NCBI RefSeq assembly: GCF_000422445.1 | Contig: NZ_KE383839.1 | Location: forward strand, 252,321 to 316,320 | Origin: Paenibacillus assamensis DSM 18201 | GTDB taxonomy: Bacteria > Bacillota > Bacilli > Paenibacillales > Paenibacillaceae | DNA length: 64,000 nucleotides | Reading direction: 5' to 3' | Shown: positions 34,832 to 45,550 of the stretch, one piece after another | How the letters are laid out: each line of letters opens with the position of its first letter | How positions within the stretch are numbered: the first letter of the stretch is position 1 | Translations under genes and position numbers: made by a program | Notes under the pieces: generated by a model | Told to the model about the DNA's origin: nothing | The model's input: the letters and a program-made list of their open reading frames with translations, nothing else | The model's database searches: none

Positions 34832-34851
34832 ATGATAGAATGATCTATCAT
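34832..34851. promoter_or_regulatory. Candidate TetR operator
   Basis: ATGATAG (34832-34838) and CTATCAT (34845-34851) form an inverted repeat 35 bp upstream of the TetR gene. A second perfect dyad, TTCGTACGAA, lies at 34863-34872 just before the ribosome binding site. Both are placed for autoregulation. Confidence 0.45.
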
Positions 34852-34885
34852 TATATAAATCGTTCGTACGAAAGAAGGGATCAAA

Positions 34886-35470
34886 GTGAGTCATGGAAGG
34901 TCTGTCACCAAGGAGAATAAGCTCCATGCGATATTGGATGCGGCAACAGAGATTTTAGTCAACAAGCCTACAGCGTCTATGAATGATATTGCAGACTACG
35001 CAGGTATAGGAATTGCTACACTGCACCGTTATGTAGAATGTAGAGAGCAGTTGTTTGGGCAACTGGCCTTACGTTCGATCACAGTAGTTGGAGAAATATT
35101 AAACCAGATTCCGAAAAATGATGAGCATATCGAAGCTTACATCCCAACTGTGGTTGAAGAGCTTATTCCATATGGAGATAAGATACATTTTCTTATTCAA
35201 GACAACCATCTTTATTGCAATGAAGAAATACTTGCAGCTGAAGCTAAAATATTGGAGCCCATCCGAGAAGTAATAGAAACTTTACAGCAGCGTGGAAGTA
35301 TCCGACAGGATATGAACAGCGAATGGATATTACATGTGTTTTACTCTGTACTCATTTTGACATGGCAGCAAGTACAAAGCGGGCATGTTGCTAAGCGTTC
35401 AGCAGCAAAACTGGTCCTAGATACATTGTTTCATGGTGTTAAAGCTAATGCCACAGCATCGTCGCGATAA
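34886..35470 (+). CDS. TetR/AcrR family transcriptional regulator
   Basis: A 194-residue repressor-type protein. The N-terminal HTH is KLHAILDAATEILVNKP through ASMNDIADYAGIGIATLHRY. The helical C-terminal ligand domain is less conserved. The GTG start follows AAGAAGGGATC. It is directly upstream and co-oriented with the CYP102-type gene, the same arrangement as Bm3R1 or YrhI with their fatty-acid P450s. It probably represses that gene and is relieved by fatty acids or related lipids. The two candidate operators upstream suggest autoregulation. Confidence 0.8.
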   Translation: MSHGRSVTKENKLHAILDAATEILVNKPTASMNDIADYAGIGIATLHRYVECREQLFGQLALRSITVVGEILNQIPKNDEHIEAYIPTVVEELIPYGDKIHFLIQDNHLYCNEEILAAEAKILEPIREVIETLQQRGSIRQDMNSEWILHVFYSVLILTWQQVQSGHVAKRSAAKLVLDTLFHGVKANATASSR

Positions 35471-35612
35471 TGTTATGGGATACATCCTTTTTACTAGCAT
35501 TCTTTGGATGAATTCTGAATTACTCATGAAATTTTCTACCTTCCTAGTAAGTCACCAGCGTATATCACCTGAATCTTGTACGTAAACCATTCGGATAGTT
35601 GAAAGGATGTTT

Positions 35613-38369
35613 ATGATGATAAGAGAAGCCGGATATATTCCTCAACCCAAATCATATGGCCCCCTTGGTAACTTGCCTTTAATTAATAAAGATGCTCCTT
35701 TATGGTCTCTTGTTCAAATAGCCGAACAATATGGGCCTATTTATAAGTTTACAGTCCCTGGAATTTCAACTCTAATCGTGTCTGGGCATAAGTTGGTAGC
35801 TGAACTTTGCGATGTTACACGATTTGACAAATATCTCGGTAAAGAGCTGACTAATCTTCGTGACATCGGTGGCGATGCTCTATTTACAAGTTGGACGACT
35901 GAGCCGAACTGGAAAAAGGCTCACAATATTCTTCTTCCAACGTTCAGTCAGCAAGCGATGAAAGGCTATCATACGATGATGGTCGACATCGCTTCACAGC
36001 TTGTTCAGAAATGGGCGCGTTTGAATCCGAATGACACGATTGATGTAGCGGATGACATGACCCGTCTTACACTCGATACGATAGGCTTGTGCGGATTCAA
36101 CTATCGCTTTAATAGTTTTTACAGGGAAGAGCACAGCCCGTTTATTTTGAGTATGGTGCGTGCGCTGGATGAAGCAATGCGCAGCAGCAATCGGATCAAG
36201 CTTCAAAATATGTTGATGGTGAAGACGAGAATGCAATACAAGGAAGATATCCAAACGATGTTTGCATTGGTCGATACACTTATTCATGAACGTAAAACAA
36301 GTGGAGGATCTGGGGAAATTGATCTGCTTGCACGCATGCTGGAAGGTAGAGACCCTGATACAGGAGAACAATTGGATGATGAAAATATTCGCTACCAAAT
36401 TATTACCTTCCTTATTGCGGGGCATGAGACGACGAGTGGACTATTATCGTTCGCCCTTTATTTTTTGCTGAAGCATCCAGATGCACTGAGAAAAGCGTAT
36501 GAAGAAGTCGACCAAGTGCTAACCAGCCCAACTCCGACGTATGAACAAGTTCTTCAGCTCAAATATGTTCGCATGATCTTAAATGAAGCATTGCGTTTAT
36601 GGCCTACAGCACCAGCCTTTGAAGTATATGCTAGAGAAGATACGATATTAGGCGGCGAATATCCGATCAAAAAAGGAGAGAGCCTTATCGTGCTGCTGCC
36701 TCAGCTGCATCGGGACAAGGATGCATGGGGTGAAGACGCGGAACAGTTCCGTCCAGAGCGCTTTGCGGACCCGACGAAAGTGCCGAATCATGCTTACAAG
36801 CCTTTTGGCAATGGGGAGCGGGCATGCATAGGGATGCAGTTTGCCCTACATGAAGCGATCTTGGCGCTGGGCATGATTCTTAAACATTTTGAATTCATTG
36901 ATTATCGTAATTATGAGTTGAAAGTAAAAGAGACGTTGACGCTTAAACCAGATAATTTTAGCATTCAAGTGAAGCAGCGGGAGCATAAAGAGAGTACAAG
37001 CATGCCTACTCAGCAGTGGATGATAGGGAAAACGATAGCTAGTACTGGAGCAAACATCGATGACAATGTGAAGGCAGAGTCTGTAGCTTCTACGGATTCC
37101 TCATCTTTACTTGTGCTTTACGGCTCCAATTTAGGAACGGCAGAGGGGATAGCAAGAGAGCTAGTAAATACAGCGCGCTCATTTGGAATAAGTAGCGAGG
37201 TTGCTTCCTTAAATGAATCCATTGGCAAGCTTCCGCAAGATGGTGCTGTTATCATCGTTACCGCTTCTTACAATGGGAAAGCGCCAAGAAATGCGACACA
37301 GTTTGTTAGATGGCTGGAAGAAGTAGAAGATGGTGAATTCGCAGGTGTGCATTATGCTGTATTTGGCTGTGGCGATCGCAATTGGTCAAATACGTATCAA
37401 GATGTACCTCGATTTATCGATGAGCAGCTTGCACGAAAAGGGGGGATACGGATCTCGTCTCGCGGTGAGGCGGATGCCGGCGGTGATTTTGATCAGCAAT
37501 TGGAACAATGGCGTGAAACACTATGGGAGGATGTTAGAAATCGTTTTGGCATTGACGATTCGTCTGAATCTGAGCCTGTTCAACAAGCACTTCATGTTCA
37601 ATTTGTTAACAGAACAGCTGCAGAACCACTTGTGCGGACCTATGATGCGTTTTACGCGACTGTGTTGGATAATCGTGAACTTCAATCTACAACTAGCGAG
37701 CGGAGTACAAAGCATATTGAGATTCAATTGCCACAAGGGATTACGTATCGTGAAGGTGGTCACTTAGGGGTTCTGCCGCGCAATAGTAAAGAAAATATAG
37801 ATCGAGTGCTTCGGAGATTCCGACTCCAAGGGGACGATCAACTCGTACTAACGGCAAATGGGCTAGAGATGTCCCATCTTCCTATGGGTCAACCCGTAAC
37901 TATTCGTGATCTACTGAGCCATAGTGTCGAAATGCAAGAGCCTGCTACTCGGGCTCAAATACGTGAGCTTGCAGCTCATACGGTATGTCCGCCCCACCAA
38001 CGGGAGTTGGAAGCTTTGTTAGAGGAGGATGTTTATAAGGACCAAGTGTTGAGCACACGACTCTCCATGCTAACGCTATTAGAAAAATATGAAGCTTGTG
38101 AGCTTCCATTCGTGAAGTTTCTTGAGCTGCTTCCACCACTGAAGCCAAGATATTATTCCATATCAAGCTCACCAAGAAAATATCGGGATCAAACGAGTAT
38201 AACGGTAGCGGTCGTGAACGGGCCAGCAAGGTGTGGTAATGGCGAATACAAAGGTGTTTCTTCGACAAGCTTGGCTTCAAGTCAGCCTGGAGAGGAAATA
38301 CTCATATTTGTTCGAACGCCTGAATCAGGCTTCCAAGCGACCATTGAAATGGGGGCTACCCATAAATAG
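35613..38369 (+). CDS. CYP102-type P450/reductase fusion, truncated before the NADPH-binding subdomain
   Basis: A 918-residue product versus about 1050 for CYP102 (P450 BM3, YrhJ) enzymes. The P450 domain is intact: I-helix [11 protein letters not shown], ExxR in LNEALRLWP, and haem Cys near residue 404 in [11 protein letters not shown]. The FMN domain starts [17 protein letters not shown]. The FAD domain has [11 protein letters not shown] and [11 protein letters not shown]. After FVRTPESGF the family would continue with the NADPH-binding subdomain (a P-G-T-G-x-A-P-F motif and about 140 further residues). Instead it reads [11 protein letters not shown] and stops. No remainder is visible in any frame downstream. 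Without that subdomain NADPH could not reduce the FAD, so self-sufficient hydroxylation is probably lost. ATG 35613 is chosen for its spacing from GAAAGG. Confidence 0.85.
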   Translation: MMIREAGYIPQPKSYGPLGNLPLINKDAPLWSLVQIAEQYGPIYKFTVPGISTLIVSGHKLVAELCDVTRFDKYLGKELTNLRDIGGDALFTSWTTEPNWKKAHNILLPTFSQQAMKGYHTMMVDIASQLVQKWARLNPNDTIDVADDMTRLTLDTIGLCGFNYRFNSFYREEHSPFILSMVRALDEAMRSSNRIKLQNMLMVKTRMQYKEDIQTMFALVDTLIHERKTSGGSGEIDLLARMLEGRDPDTGEQLDDENIRYQIITFLIAGHETTSGLLSFALYFLLKHPDALRKAYEEVDQVLTSPTPTYEQVLQLKYVRMILNEALRLWPTAPAFEVYAREDTILGGEYPIKKGESLIVLLPQLHRDKDAWGEDAEQFRPERFADPTKVPNHAYKPFGNGERACIGMQFALHEAILALGMILKHFEFIDYRNYELKVKETLTLKPDNFSIQVKQREHKESTSMPTQQWMIGKTIASTGANIDDNVKAESVASTDSSSLLVLYGSNLGTAEGIARELVNTARSFGISSEVASLNESIGKLPQDGAVIIVTASYNGKAPRNATQFVRWLEEVEDGEFAGVHYAVFGCGDRNWSNTYQDVPRFIDEQLARKGGIRISSRGEADAGGDFDQQLEQWRETLWEDVRNRFGIDDSSESEPVQQALHVQFVNRTAAEPLVRTYDAFYATVLDNRELQSTTSERSTKHIEIQLPQGITYREGGHLGVLPRNSKENIDRVLRRFRLQGDDQLVLTANGLEMSHLPMGQPVTIRDLLSHSVEMQEPATRAQIRELAAHTVCPPHQRELEALLEEDVYKDQVLSTRLSMLTLLEKYEACELPFVKFLELLPPLKPRYYSISSSPRKYRDQTSITVAVVNGPARCGNGEYKGVSSTSLASSQPGEEILIFVRTPESGFQATIEMGATHK

Positions 38370-38460
38370 GGAAGAGAACAGATGCGCTTTTGCATCAATG
38401 ACGCATTGAGCTGGTCTACACGAATACTTGCATATGCTTAGTCGTTAATAGTCATGAAAT

Positions 38461-38717
38461 GAAGCCTCAAGTTACCACGGTTTGAAGTGGAGCTGGGGCT
38501 TTTTCTTATTCCATTTCTGGATGGAAAAGTAGAAGTCCTTACTACTATTGATTCTAACGTATATTATTGCTCTCCGTAATCACTCCCAACATTCTGTTTC
38601 TCTCTAAAGCTAAACAGGAACGTAGCATATCTAAGAAATGTGAGATATGAGTCGTAGAATTTGAAATTAAGCTAGCCTTTACGAAGAAAATACCGCCTGA
38701 GAGGGCGTTTTTTTTGA
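38461..38717 (+). terminator. Intergenic region with two hairpin/T-run terminators
   Basis: AGCCTC...GGGGCT followed by TTTTTC (38465-38505), and a short CGCC-TGAGA-GGGCG stem followed by TTTTTTTT (38692-38715). The second can stop read-through into the sigma-factor gene. No gene remnant of the missing P450 reductase end was found in this about 450-bp gap. Confidence 0.6.
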
Positions 38718-38824
38718 TCATTCGAAGCAGAAACAAACCAATCAAAAAATATTTCTCACACCATGTCACAAAATGAAAGACTGCAATTGTTATATTGGTA
38801 AACAACAAGACAGGAGGTGATCTC

Positions 38825-39433
38825 TTGCAGACAGCTAGCCCCGGGGATATGGATAGCTTACAAAAAAGTGAGGCAATCGAAGCGATTGTTGAACAAGTCA
38901 AGGCAGGAGAGGTACAGGCTTACAAATCAATTATGATTCAATTTGATAGGCAAATGTATACGTATTGCTATTATATTTTGAAAAATCATGCTGAAACCGA
39001 AGATGCGGTACAAGAGATTTTTATTCGTGCTTATGAGCATCTTCATCAGTACACGAGACAAGTCTCTTTCTCAGCTTGGCTGTACAAGATGGCCTATCAT
39101 CATTTAATGAATATAAAGAAAAAGCAAAGCCGCTGGTTCAAGCTAATTGAACGCTGTGAAGAAGAAGTGCAACCTATGCCTTCGCAAACCTTGTCTCAAC
39201 ATGAGCCCGTAATCCATGAGCTGCTCACACATCTAACTTCTGAAGAGCGTCACATTTTACTATTGAAAAGTGTCGAAAAGTATACCTTTGAGGAAATAAG
39301 TGAAATATTGGAACTTAAGCCCGCTACCGTACGAAAAAAATATGAGCGGCTCCGTCACAAGCTGATCGAGCGCAGAAAAAAGAAAGGAGAGGTGATACAT
39401 GGTGCATTTACGGCGACAAACGGAATGCAGTGA
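38825..39433 (+). CDS. ECF-type sigma-70 family RNA polymerase sigma factor
   Basis: A 202-residue sigma factor. Region 2 is YKSIMIQFDRQMYTYCYYIL, AEDAVQEIFIRAYE-like (AETEDAVQEIFIRAYEHLHQ) and FSAWLYKMAYHHLMN. Region 4 is LTSEERHILLLKSVEKYTFE with EISEILELKPATVRKKYER. The TTG 38825 start follows a textbook AGGAGGTGA. The next gene, a DUF4179 membrane anti-sigma candidate, starts inside its end (35-nt overlap), indicating translational coupling. It probably directs an envelope-stress regulon and its own promoter. I could not pick a confident AAC/CGT-type promoter upstream. Confidence 0.9.
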   Translation: MQTASPGDMDSLQKSEAIEAIVEQVKAGEVQAYKSIMIQFDRQMYTYCYYILKNHAETEDAVQEIFIRAYEHLHQYTRQVSFSAWLYKMAYHHLMNIKKKQSRWFKLIERCEEEVQPMPSQTLSQHEPVIHELLTHLTSEERHILLLKSVEKYTFEEISEILELKPATVRKKYERLRHKLIERRKKKGEVIHGAFTATNGMQ

Positions 39434-40604
39434 GATGGATGCGATTGAAAAAATGATAGACGATTCGCAACTTCCAAACGAACAGCTTCGTGATCGAATT
39501 ATGAGCAAAATTGAGGAGCGATCGATTCCACAACGCTCAAGAAGACGCTCCAAATCGAGACCTAGTCTGCTTAAACGAACCGTAATAGCGGTATCAGCTG
39601 CCAGTATATTCTGTATTGGCGTCATTTTCTCAGGCTATGTATCTCCGGTTATGGCTGATACCTTGAAAAACATTCCCGTTATCGGGGTACTTTTCCACGG
39701 TACTAGCGAAAAAGCGGTGCAGCATGCTATTGATCAAGGCATTGTATCTCAGCCAAACCTACCCGTAACCCATGATGGTGTTACACTTAAATTGACGAAT
39801 TTGCTCTATGATGGAACGCGCTTATCCTTTTTGGTAGAACGTGAGGGAGAGAATTTGCCTTCTAGTACTGTCTCTCCCTATCATGATGAAGATACGAAAT
39901 TTGTATATGCTGCTAGCAAGGAGTATGAACATGCAAACATTGTACCAGAAAACGAGAAACTTAAGGGCTATATTGAAAAGCCGATTTTACTTGTTAACGG
40001 TCAAGAATTGCAATTAAGTACAGGGAGGCATGGTGATTATCCTCTAAATGAGAAATCCGCGTTTTCCGTTGAATACAATCGTCTCACACATTTGCCTGAC
40101 GAATTTGAACTCACCATTCAACTGAAAGTTACGCGTGTGAAGGAAATCTTTGAATTTAAAATCCCTGTGAAGGTAGAAAACAAGTCACTTGTTCTAAAGC
40201 CTAACATGACGCAATCGAACGGAACGTTCAGTTATACAGTTAAGGAGCTTACTCTGTCACCTGTGTCCACACGCCTTGTATTGGATAGCCAGGGTCCAGT
40301 TCCACAATCACCAGAACAAACAGGGAAGTATCATGCAAGTAAGGTGTATTACGAGCTTGTGGACGACAAAGGCAACGTTGTGGAACAAAGTATGTTTGGA
40401 TACTTCCACCGCTTACCTGAATTACACTATCAAAATGATGATTTGTATAGTCCATTTGAAGGCACACCACAATCAATTACGATCAGACCGTTTACATTAA
40501 CGGTGAAGACAGTAGACTGGAGTGTTATGGATTTGGATAAGGACGGCAAACAAGATAGAACCTATCTGAAAGATCTAGAGCTGACCATTCCTATTAAGAA
40601 GTAA
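39399..40604 (+). CDS. Membrane anti-sigma factor, DUF4179-type
   Basis: A 401-residue protein. A short cytoplasmic N-terminus rich in charge (residues 1-60) is followed by one membrane helix (about 62-85, VIAVSAASIFCIGVIFSGYV) and a large extracytoplasmic domain. That domain opens with TLKNIPVIGVLFHGTSE and GVTLKLTNLLYDGTRLSFLV, features of DUF4179 proteins. It overlaps the sigma gene by 35 nt and has AGGAGAGGTGATAC before its ATG. By context it sequesters the ECF sigma factor until an envelope signal is sensed outside. The cytoplasmic part is short and lacks a zinc-finger HCC motif, so it is not a ZAS-type anti-sigma. Confidence 0.8.
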   Translation: MVHLRRQTECSEMDAIEKMIDDSQLPNEQLRDRIMSKIEERSIPQRSRRRSKSRPSLLKRTVIAVSAASIFCIGVIFSGYVSPVMADTLKNIPVIGVLFHGTSEKAVQHAIDQGIVSQPNLPVTHDGVTLKLTNLLYDGTRLSFLVEREGENLPSSTVSPYHDEDTKFVYAASKEYEHANIVPENEKLKGYIEKPILLVNGQELQLSTGRHGDYPLNEKSAFSVEYNRLTHLPDEFELTIQLKVTRVKEIFEFKIPVKVENKSLVLKPNMTQSNGTFSYTVKELTLSPVSTRLVLDSQGPVPQSPEQTGKYHASKVYYELVDDKGNVVEQSMFGYFHRLPELHYQNDDLYSPFEGTPQSITIRPFTLTVKTVDWSVMDLDKDGKQDRTYLKDLELTIPIKK

Positions 40605-40614
40605 TTTTCTTAGG

Positions 40615-40650
40615 AGAACCCACTATATTTGGGTTCTTTTTATTTTTTCA
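40615..40650 (+). terminator. Terminator after the sigma/anti-sigma operon
   Basis: AGAACCCA-CTATAT-TTGGGTTCT followed by TTTTATTTTTT. Confidence 0.9.
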
Positions 40651-40860
40651 CGATATTTCCCAAAAAGTATTCAGAAAAAAATCAGATATAGCTCACACAA
40701 CTATTATTTCTAATTGCTAATATAGAAAAGTTATTCAAGAGGTAATGTATACGATTAAGAATGAAAAGCTGATAACAGCTGTTAGAAAAGTAAACAATAA
40801 CAGTAACATTTTATGAAAGATATTTTATGTATCGAGAAGAAGATAGGATGTGTAGTTAGC

Positions 40861-41544
40861 ATGAATATGAATATTCTTATTATTGAAGATGATGCCGCTA
40901 TTTTGGATTTGTTGAACAAAGCGCTGGAACAGTGGGGATTCCATGTTACCGGTACAGATGATTTTCATCATGTAATGGGTACTTTTCTGAAGGAGAAGCC
41001 TCATTTGGTTCTTATCGATGTTCAGCTGCCCGCCTATGATGGTTTCCATTGGTGCCGCGAGATCCGCGCAGTTTCGAAGGTCCCAATCCTTTTTCTTTCT
41101 TCACGGGATCATCCAATGGACATGGTGATGGCTATGAGCATGGGGGCAGATGACTATATTCAGAAACCATTTAATATCGATGTGCTGCTTGCAAAAATTC
41201 AAGCCATGCTTCGACGTACATACGCATATGGAGAAGAAGCATCGGACTTTATTGAATGGAATGGGACGATTCTTGATATGAAGCGCGGTGTTATCCGTAT
41301 GGAAGGCAAAGAAATTGATCTGACAAAAAACGAGTTCTTCATCCTTGCTACGCTCATCCATTCCAAAGATGAGATCATTACACGCCAGGATCTCATTCGA
41401 AAGCTATGGGACGATGACCGTTTCGTAAATGACAATACGTTAACCGTAAATATTACGAGGCTGCGCAATAAGCTGGCCGATTTTAACTTGGAAGAAGCCA
41501 TTGTCACCAAAAAGGGTCTCGGGTATATGGCGGTTACGTTCTAA
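40861..41544 (+). CDS. yxdJ: Bce/Yxd-type OmpR-family response regulator
   Basis: A 227-residue regulator. The receiver has ILIIEDDAAILDLL, the phospho-acceptor Asp in LVLIDVQLPAYDGF and IQKPFNIDVL. The winged HTH has NEFFILATLIHSKDEIITRQ and VNDNTLTVNITRLRNKL, the style of BceR/YxdJ regulators. It is first of a five-gene set with kinase, ABC ATPase, permease and YxeA-like protein. ATG 40861 is the first with sensible family alignment; ribosome binding site support is weak (AGGA about 13 nt upstream). It likely activates the transporter promoter at about 42.7 kb. Confidence 0.88.
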   Translation: MNMNILIIEDDAAILDLLNKALEQWGFHVTGTDDFHHVMGTFLKEKPHLVLIDVQLPAYDGFHWCREIRAVSKVPILFLSSRDHPMDMVMAMSMGADDYIQKPFNIDVLLAKIQAMLRRTYAYGEEASDFIEWNGTILDMKRGVIRMEGKEIDLTKNEFFILATLIHSKDEIITRQDLIRKLWDDDRFVNDNTLTVNITRLRNKLADFNLEEAIVTKKGLGYMAVTF

Positions 41545-41560
41545 TGAAGGGGAGATCGTA

Positions 41561-42586
41561 ATGTTCATTCGATATTTGAACGATATGAAAAGCTGGATCC
41601 TCTTTTTCCTTGGGGCATTAGGCTTCACGAATTTACTGATTTGGCTAGATGATGGACTAGCACTTCAAGTATACTCCATCATCTATTTGAATAGTTTGCT
41701 GATTATTTCATTTGTTGTGTTCCTTATTTGGCGTTATAAAAAAGAAAACAAGTTCACATCTGCGCTTGATGTGCTCATTCGTGACACCATGGACGAGGAT
41801 TGGTTGGAGAAGCTGCCGGAACCTGTGTTGAGCCGTGATGAAGTTACGGAGGAAGCCTTGCATGCAGGAGTTAACGCTCTTCGGAACAAATGCTCTGAGT
41901 TAAATGAGGCTCACTTAGTGGAGCGGGATTATATGTCTTCTTGGGTACATGAAGTGAAGACACCACTTACTGCTATGCGTCTGATGATAGATGCAAATCG
42001 CTATGATCCGATTCTACGCAAAGTGGAAGCAGAATGGCTGCGAATTCATTTGCTTATTGATAGGCAGTTATATATTTCACGCTTGCCTTCATTGGAGTCT
42101 GACTTTGTGCTCGAAGTAACGGAATTGCAGAAGCTTGCTGCTAAAGAAGTGCGTGAATTGGCTTCATGGTGTATGGAGAAGAACCTTGCCGTTGACATAG
42201 AGGGTGCGGAGCAAGAAGTGATGACGGACAGTAAATGGTGCCGCTTCATCATTAGACAATTGTTGACGAATGCAGTGAAATACAGTCCAGACGGGGGGAT
42301 AATTACGATCACGACATGTGCCAGATCATCTGGTCATGTCGTCTTATCAATTACAGATGAAGGGCCAGGTATTCCAGCGTATGATCTGCCACGCATATTC
42401 GATAAAGGCTTTACAGGCGGCACTGGACGGCTCCAGCATGCAGCAACAGGATTAGGTCTATATTTAGCCAAGATGGTGGCCTCCAAAATAGGAATTACGC
42501 TTACGGTACGATCACAATTAAATCAAGGCACGATTATACAGATGACGTTCACGACGAAAAATACCTTCGAATCCATTCGTACATGA
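41561..42586 (+). CDS. yxdK: Bce/Yxd-type intramembrane-sensing histidine kinase
   Basis: A 341-residue kinase. Two N-terminal helices with almost no extracellular loop (LFFLGALGFTNLLIWL, SIIYLNSLLIISFVVFLIW) mark the intramembrane-sensing class. The phospho-acceptor His is in WVHEVKTPLTAM. The ATPase domain has LLTNAVKYSPDGG (N box), DEGPGIPAYDLPRIF (G1) and GLGLYLAKMVA (G2). These kinases do not sense peptides alone; they are activated through the cognate BceAB-type transporter. ATG 41561 follows AAGGGGAG, 16 bp after the regulator gene. Confidence 0.9.
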   Translation: MFIRYLNDMKSWILFFLGALGFTNLLIWLDDGLALQVYSIIYLNSLLIISFVVFLIWRYKKENKFTSALDVLIRDTMDEDWLEKLPEPVLSRDEVTEEALHAGVNALRNKCSELNEAHLVERDYMSSWVHEVKTPLTAMRLMIDANRYDPILRKVEAEWLRIHLLIDRQLYISRLPSLESDFVLEVTELQKLAAKEVRELASWCMEKNLAVDIEGAEQEVMTDSKWCRFIIRQLLTNAVKYSPDGGIITITTCARSSGHVVLSITDEGPGIPAYDLPRIFDKGFTGGTGRLQHAATGLGLYLAKMVASKIGITLTVRSQLNQGTIIQMTFTTKNTFESIRT

Positions 42587-42692
42587 CAACGAGGTCACGA
42601 TTCATCCTCTGCTTGTCATTATAATCAAATGCCTTTCCAGATGAGGCTATACCATTATGGGTTGAAAATAGTGTCAACTGAACTCACCAAAG

Positions 42693-42706
42693 TTACAGGA
42701 ATGTCA
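42693..42706 (+). promoter_or_regulatory. Candidate response-regulator binding site of the Yxd-type transporter promoter
   Basis: TTACA-GGAA-TGTCA fits the T-N-A-C-A-N4-T-G-T-x-A architecture of BceR-type operators. A possible second half-site set, TGTAATTCGAAATGTCA, follows at about 42710-42726. A weak -10-like TACAAT sits at about 42760, upstream of the ATPase gene start at 42803, as expected for an activated promoter. Confidence 0.5.
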
Positions 42707-42802
42707 CGTTGTAATTCGAAATGTCATGTGAAACGAACGACCAAGCCTACGGTAAGTCTTACAATAAAGCTATAAGCAAACGGGAGGAGAACTTCGTCAT
42801 CT

Positions 42803-43588
42803 ATGAATCAATCAACTACACAATCAACAGTACTGCATGCTCAAAATGTACGCAAATCCTATGGTACACGGAGTAATGTGCAGCAAGTATTAAAAGGCAT
42901 TAATCTGCGCGTTCTGGAAGGGGAATTCGTAGGTATTATGGGGCCATCTGGCTCAGGAAAGACAACCTTGTTGAACGTCCTAGCAACTATTGACCGTCCA
43001 ACGGAAGGTTCTATACTAATCCAGAATGTCGATATCGCGAAAATGAAAGATGCGGAGCTATCGTTGTTCCGACGCGATAAATTAGGCTTTATCTTTCAAG
43101 ATTACAACTTGCTCGACACACTAACGGTCAAGGAAAATATCCTTCTGCCGATCTCTCTCGGCAAGATAAAGAAGAAAGACGTGGAGCAGCAGTTCCATAC
43201 GATCACATCCATTCTTGGCATCGAAGAACTGGCGCATAAATATCCGCATGAAATCTCAGGAGGGCAGAAGCAGCGTACATCAGCAGGGCGCGCACTTATT
43301 CATAAGCCCTCGATGGTGTTTGCCGATGAGCCGACAGGAGCACTCGATTCGAAGTCCGCTTCGGACTTGCTCGGAACAATGGAAGATATCAATAAGAAGC
43401 AGGGCGTCACGATTATGATGGTTACACATGATCCAGTCGCTTCGAGCTACTGCAATCGTGTCGTATTTTTGAAAGATGGTACTATCTATTCGGAATTGTA
43501 TCGCGGAGATAAAACGAGACAGGCCTTCTTTAAAGATATTTTGAACGTGCAGGCCGTTCTCGGGGGTGACAACGTTGACGCTATTTGA
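42803..43588 (+). CDS. yxdL: Bce/Yxd-type ABC transporter ATPase
   Basis: A 261-residue ABC ATPase of the MacB/LolD-like group. Walker A is GPSGSGKTT, the Q-loop [13 protein letters not shown], the signature [16 protein letters not shown] and Walker [14 protein letters not shown]. The ATG lies after GGGAGGAGAA, about 200 bp from the kinase gene, with a candidate regulator operator in between. With the permease that overlaps its end by 14 nt it forms a detoxification and sensing transporter for peptide antibiotics. Confidence 0.92.
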   Translation: MNQSTTQSTVLHAQNVRKSYGTRSNVQQVLKGINLRVLEGEFVGIMGPSGSGKTTLLNVLATIDRPTEGSILIQNVDIAKMKDAELSLFRRDKLGFIFQDYNLLDTLTVKENILLPISLGKIKKKDVEQQFHTITSILGIEELAHKYPHEISGGQKQRTSAGRALIHKPSMVFADEPTGALDSKSASDLLGTMEDINKKQGVTIMMVTHDPVASSYCNRVVFLKDGTIYSELYRGDKTRQAFFKDILNVQAVLGGDNVDAI

Positions 43589-45488
43589 CCTCATTATTCG
43601 CAGCATGCGTAAAAATGTGAAGCATTATTATCTTTACTTTTTTGCTCTTATTTTCAGTACCGGATTATACTTCGTATTTTCAACCTTGCAGTATGATGAG
43701 GCTACGCTCAAAGTGATGGCTTCAGATGCTAGCTTCAATACGGCATTTAAAGTTGCGGGAATGCTGCTGCTTTTCATCGTGGTGGTGTTCGCGTTCTATG
43801 CCAATCAGATTTTTTTGAAGCGTCGTAGTAAGGAAATTGGCGTCTATCAGTTGATTGGATTAACGAGAAAAGCGGTGGCACGCTTACTTGTAATTGAAAA
43901 TATATTGCTTGGTCTTGGTGCGCTTCTGTTAGGCATTTGTGGCGGAGCCTTAATAGCACGACTTTTCCTTATTATCTTACTAAAGCTAATTGGCTTTGCA
44001 GGAATGGTCAACATTTCATTTTCAATCGAAGCAGCCATACAAACGATTATCATTTTTAGCTTGCTAATTGTGCTTACTTCGATTCAAATTGTACGCACGG
44101 TTTATAACCATACCTTGCTTGAATTGTTTCGTGCGGATCAACAAGCAGAGCACCCTCGAGAGAAGAACAGTATCATCTCTGCAATTATTGCGGTCATGGG
44201 CATTTCATTAATCGTATATGGTTACTCTCTATCTGGGAGGATGACCGAGGACACGTTATTGCTCGATATGCTTCTCGTACTAGGATCGACGATTTTAGGC
44301 ACTTATTTGCTGTTTCGCGTCACGATTAGTTGGCTGTTCTGTACGATACGTAAAAATAAAGACGGCCATCTGGGGTTGAAAAATAGTGTGTCACTTGCAC
44401 CACTCATGCATCGCATGAAGGCGAATGCAAACTCACTTACATTAATCACTATATTGTCGGCGATGACATTGACGATGGTGGCAGTTTCATACTCGCTTTA
44501 CTATTCTGCAAAGGCAGACACAAGAGCGCAGATGCCGTACGATTTTATTTTTGAGAACAATCCACAAGCAGCGAAGTCCTTTAGTAAGGAATTAGAAAAG
44601 GCCGACATTTCTTTCGTCTATCAACCGATTGAAACCGTGAAGCTGCTTGGCAAAGTTGGAAGTGAGGATGGCAAGGACAGCATGCTGCTGCTTCCAGCAG
44701 AACAGCTTCGTCAATCTGGTATCGATGTCATCCTGCCTGACCAAGGACAAGCTATTCATTACGATGCGCATGCGAATATGAATTTGGATTCCGATAAGCA
44801 GACGTATCCAGGTACGGTGGAAATAGAGCATATCGGGGGTACAACAACACTTGAACTGACACAGCTTGTCGTTAAAAATGCGATCAACTTCAATGTGCAT
44901 GGCAACCAATATGTCGTGTCTGAGTCACTTATGAATGATCTTAAGGAAAAATTGCCAAGAGCTGATTTCAATGAGGTCATTGTTCTCGATACGTACCAGA
45001 TTGCGAATGAGCAAGCGCGCGCCAAGGCAGCTGAGTTGTATGAGAAATATATATCTGAAGGTGAGTATATGCCGAACTTCCATACGGAGTATAAAGGCTA
45101 TCTTCAATTATTCGGCATATTTATTTTCATTGCAGCATTTTTGGGGCTTGTGTTCTTGATTGCAACGGGTAGCATTCTTTATTTTAAGCAAATGACAGAA
45201 GCGGAACAGGAGAAGCAAAGTTATAAGACGTTAAGGCAGCTCGGATTTGATGTGAAGGATATCATGGGAGGAATTATTCGCAAACAACTATTTGTCTTCG
45301 CGATTCCACTCGCAATTGGGCTGCTGCACTCGATATTTGCAGTAAAGGCAGCAAAAGTGTTGCTAATTTCAGATATTACGGTACCGTCAGCGATTGCGAT
45401 GGGGGCTTACATCTTTATTTACTTCTTATTCGCGGTACTAACCATTAATTATTACAAGCGAATCGTTAAAGGTGCATTAAAGTCGTAA
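43575..45488 (+). CDS. yxdM: Bce/Yxd-type ABC transporter permease
   Basis: A permease of about 637 residues with ten predicted helices and a large extracellular domain of about 200 residues (around 320-520, starting [15 protein letters not shown]), the hallmark of BceB-type permeases. The N-terminus [20 protein letters not shown] is typical. TTG 43575 is preferred since GGGGGTGA lies just upstream and homologues start at this point; GTG 43566 overlaps that site. The start overlaps the ATPase gene end by 14 nt. The extracellular domain probably recognises the peptide or its lipid complex. Confidence 0.9.
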   Translation: MTLFDLIIRSMRKNVKHYYLYFFALIFSTGLYFVFSTLQYDEATLKVMASDASFNTAFKVAGMLLLFIVVVFAFYANQIFLKRRSKEIGVYQLIGLTRKAVARLLVIENILLGLGALLLGICGGALIARLFLIILLKLIGFAGMVNISFSIEAAIQTIIIFSLLIVLTSIQIVRTVYNHTLLELFRADQQAEHPREKNSIISAIIAVMGISLIVYGYSLSGRMTEDTLLLDMLLVLGSTILGTYLLFRVTISWLFCTIRKNKDGHLGLKNSVSLAPLMHRMKANANSLTLITILSAMTLTMVAVSYSLYYSAKADTRAQMPYDFIFENNPQAAKSFSKELEKADISFVYQPIETVKLLGKVGSEDGKDSMLLLPAEQLRQSGIDVILPDQGQAIHYDAHANMNLDSDKQTYPGTVEIEHIGGTTTLELTQLVVKNAINFNVHGNQYVVSESLMNDLKEKLPRADFNEVIVLDTYQIANEQARAKAAELYEKYISEGEYMPNFHTEYKGYLQLFGIFIFIAAFLGLVFLIATGSILYFKQMTEAEQEKQSYKTLRQLGFDVKDIMGGIIRKQLFVFAIPLAIGLLHSIFAVKAAKVLLISDITVPSAIAMGAYIFIYFLFAVLTINYYKRIVKGALKS

Positions 45489-45550
45489 TACGTAATTGCC
45501 ACAACTTGTGTACCTCTCATTCATTTTTTAAGGACAGGTGAAATTAGGTT

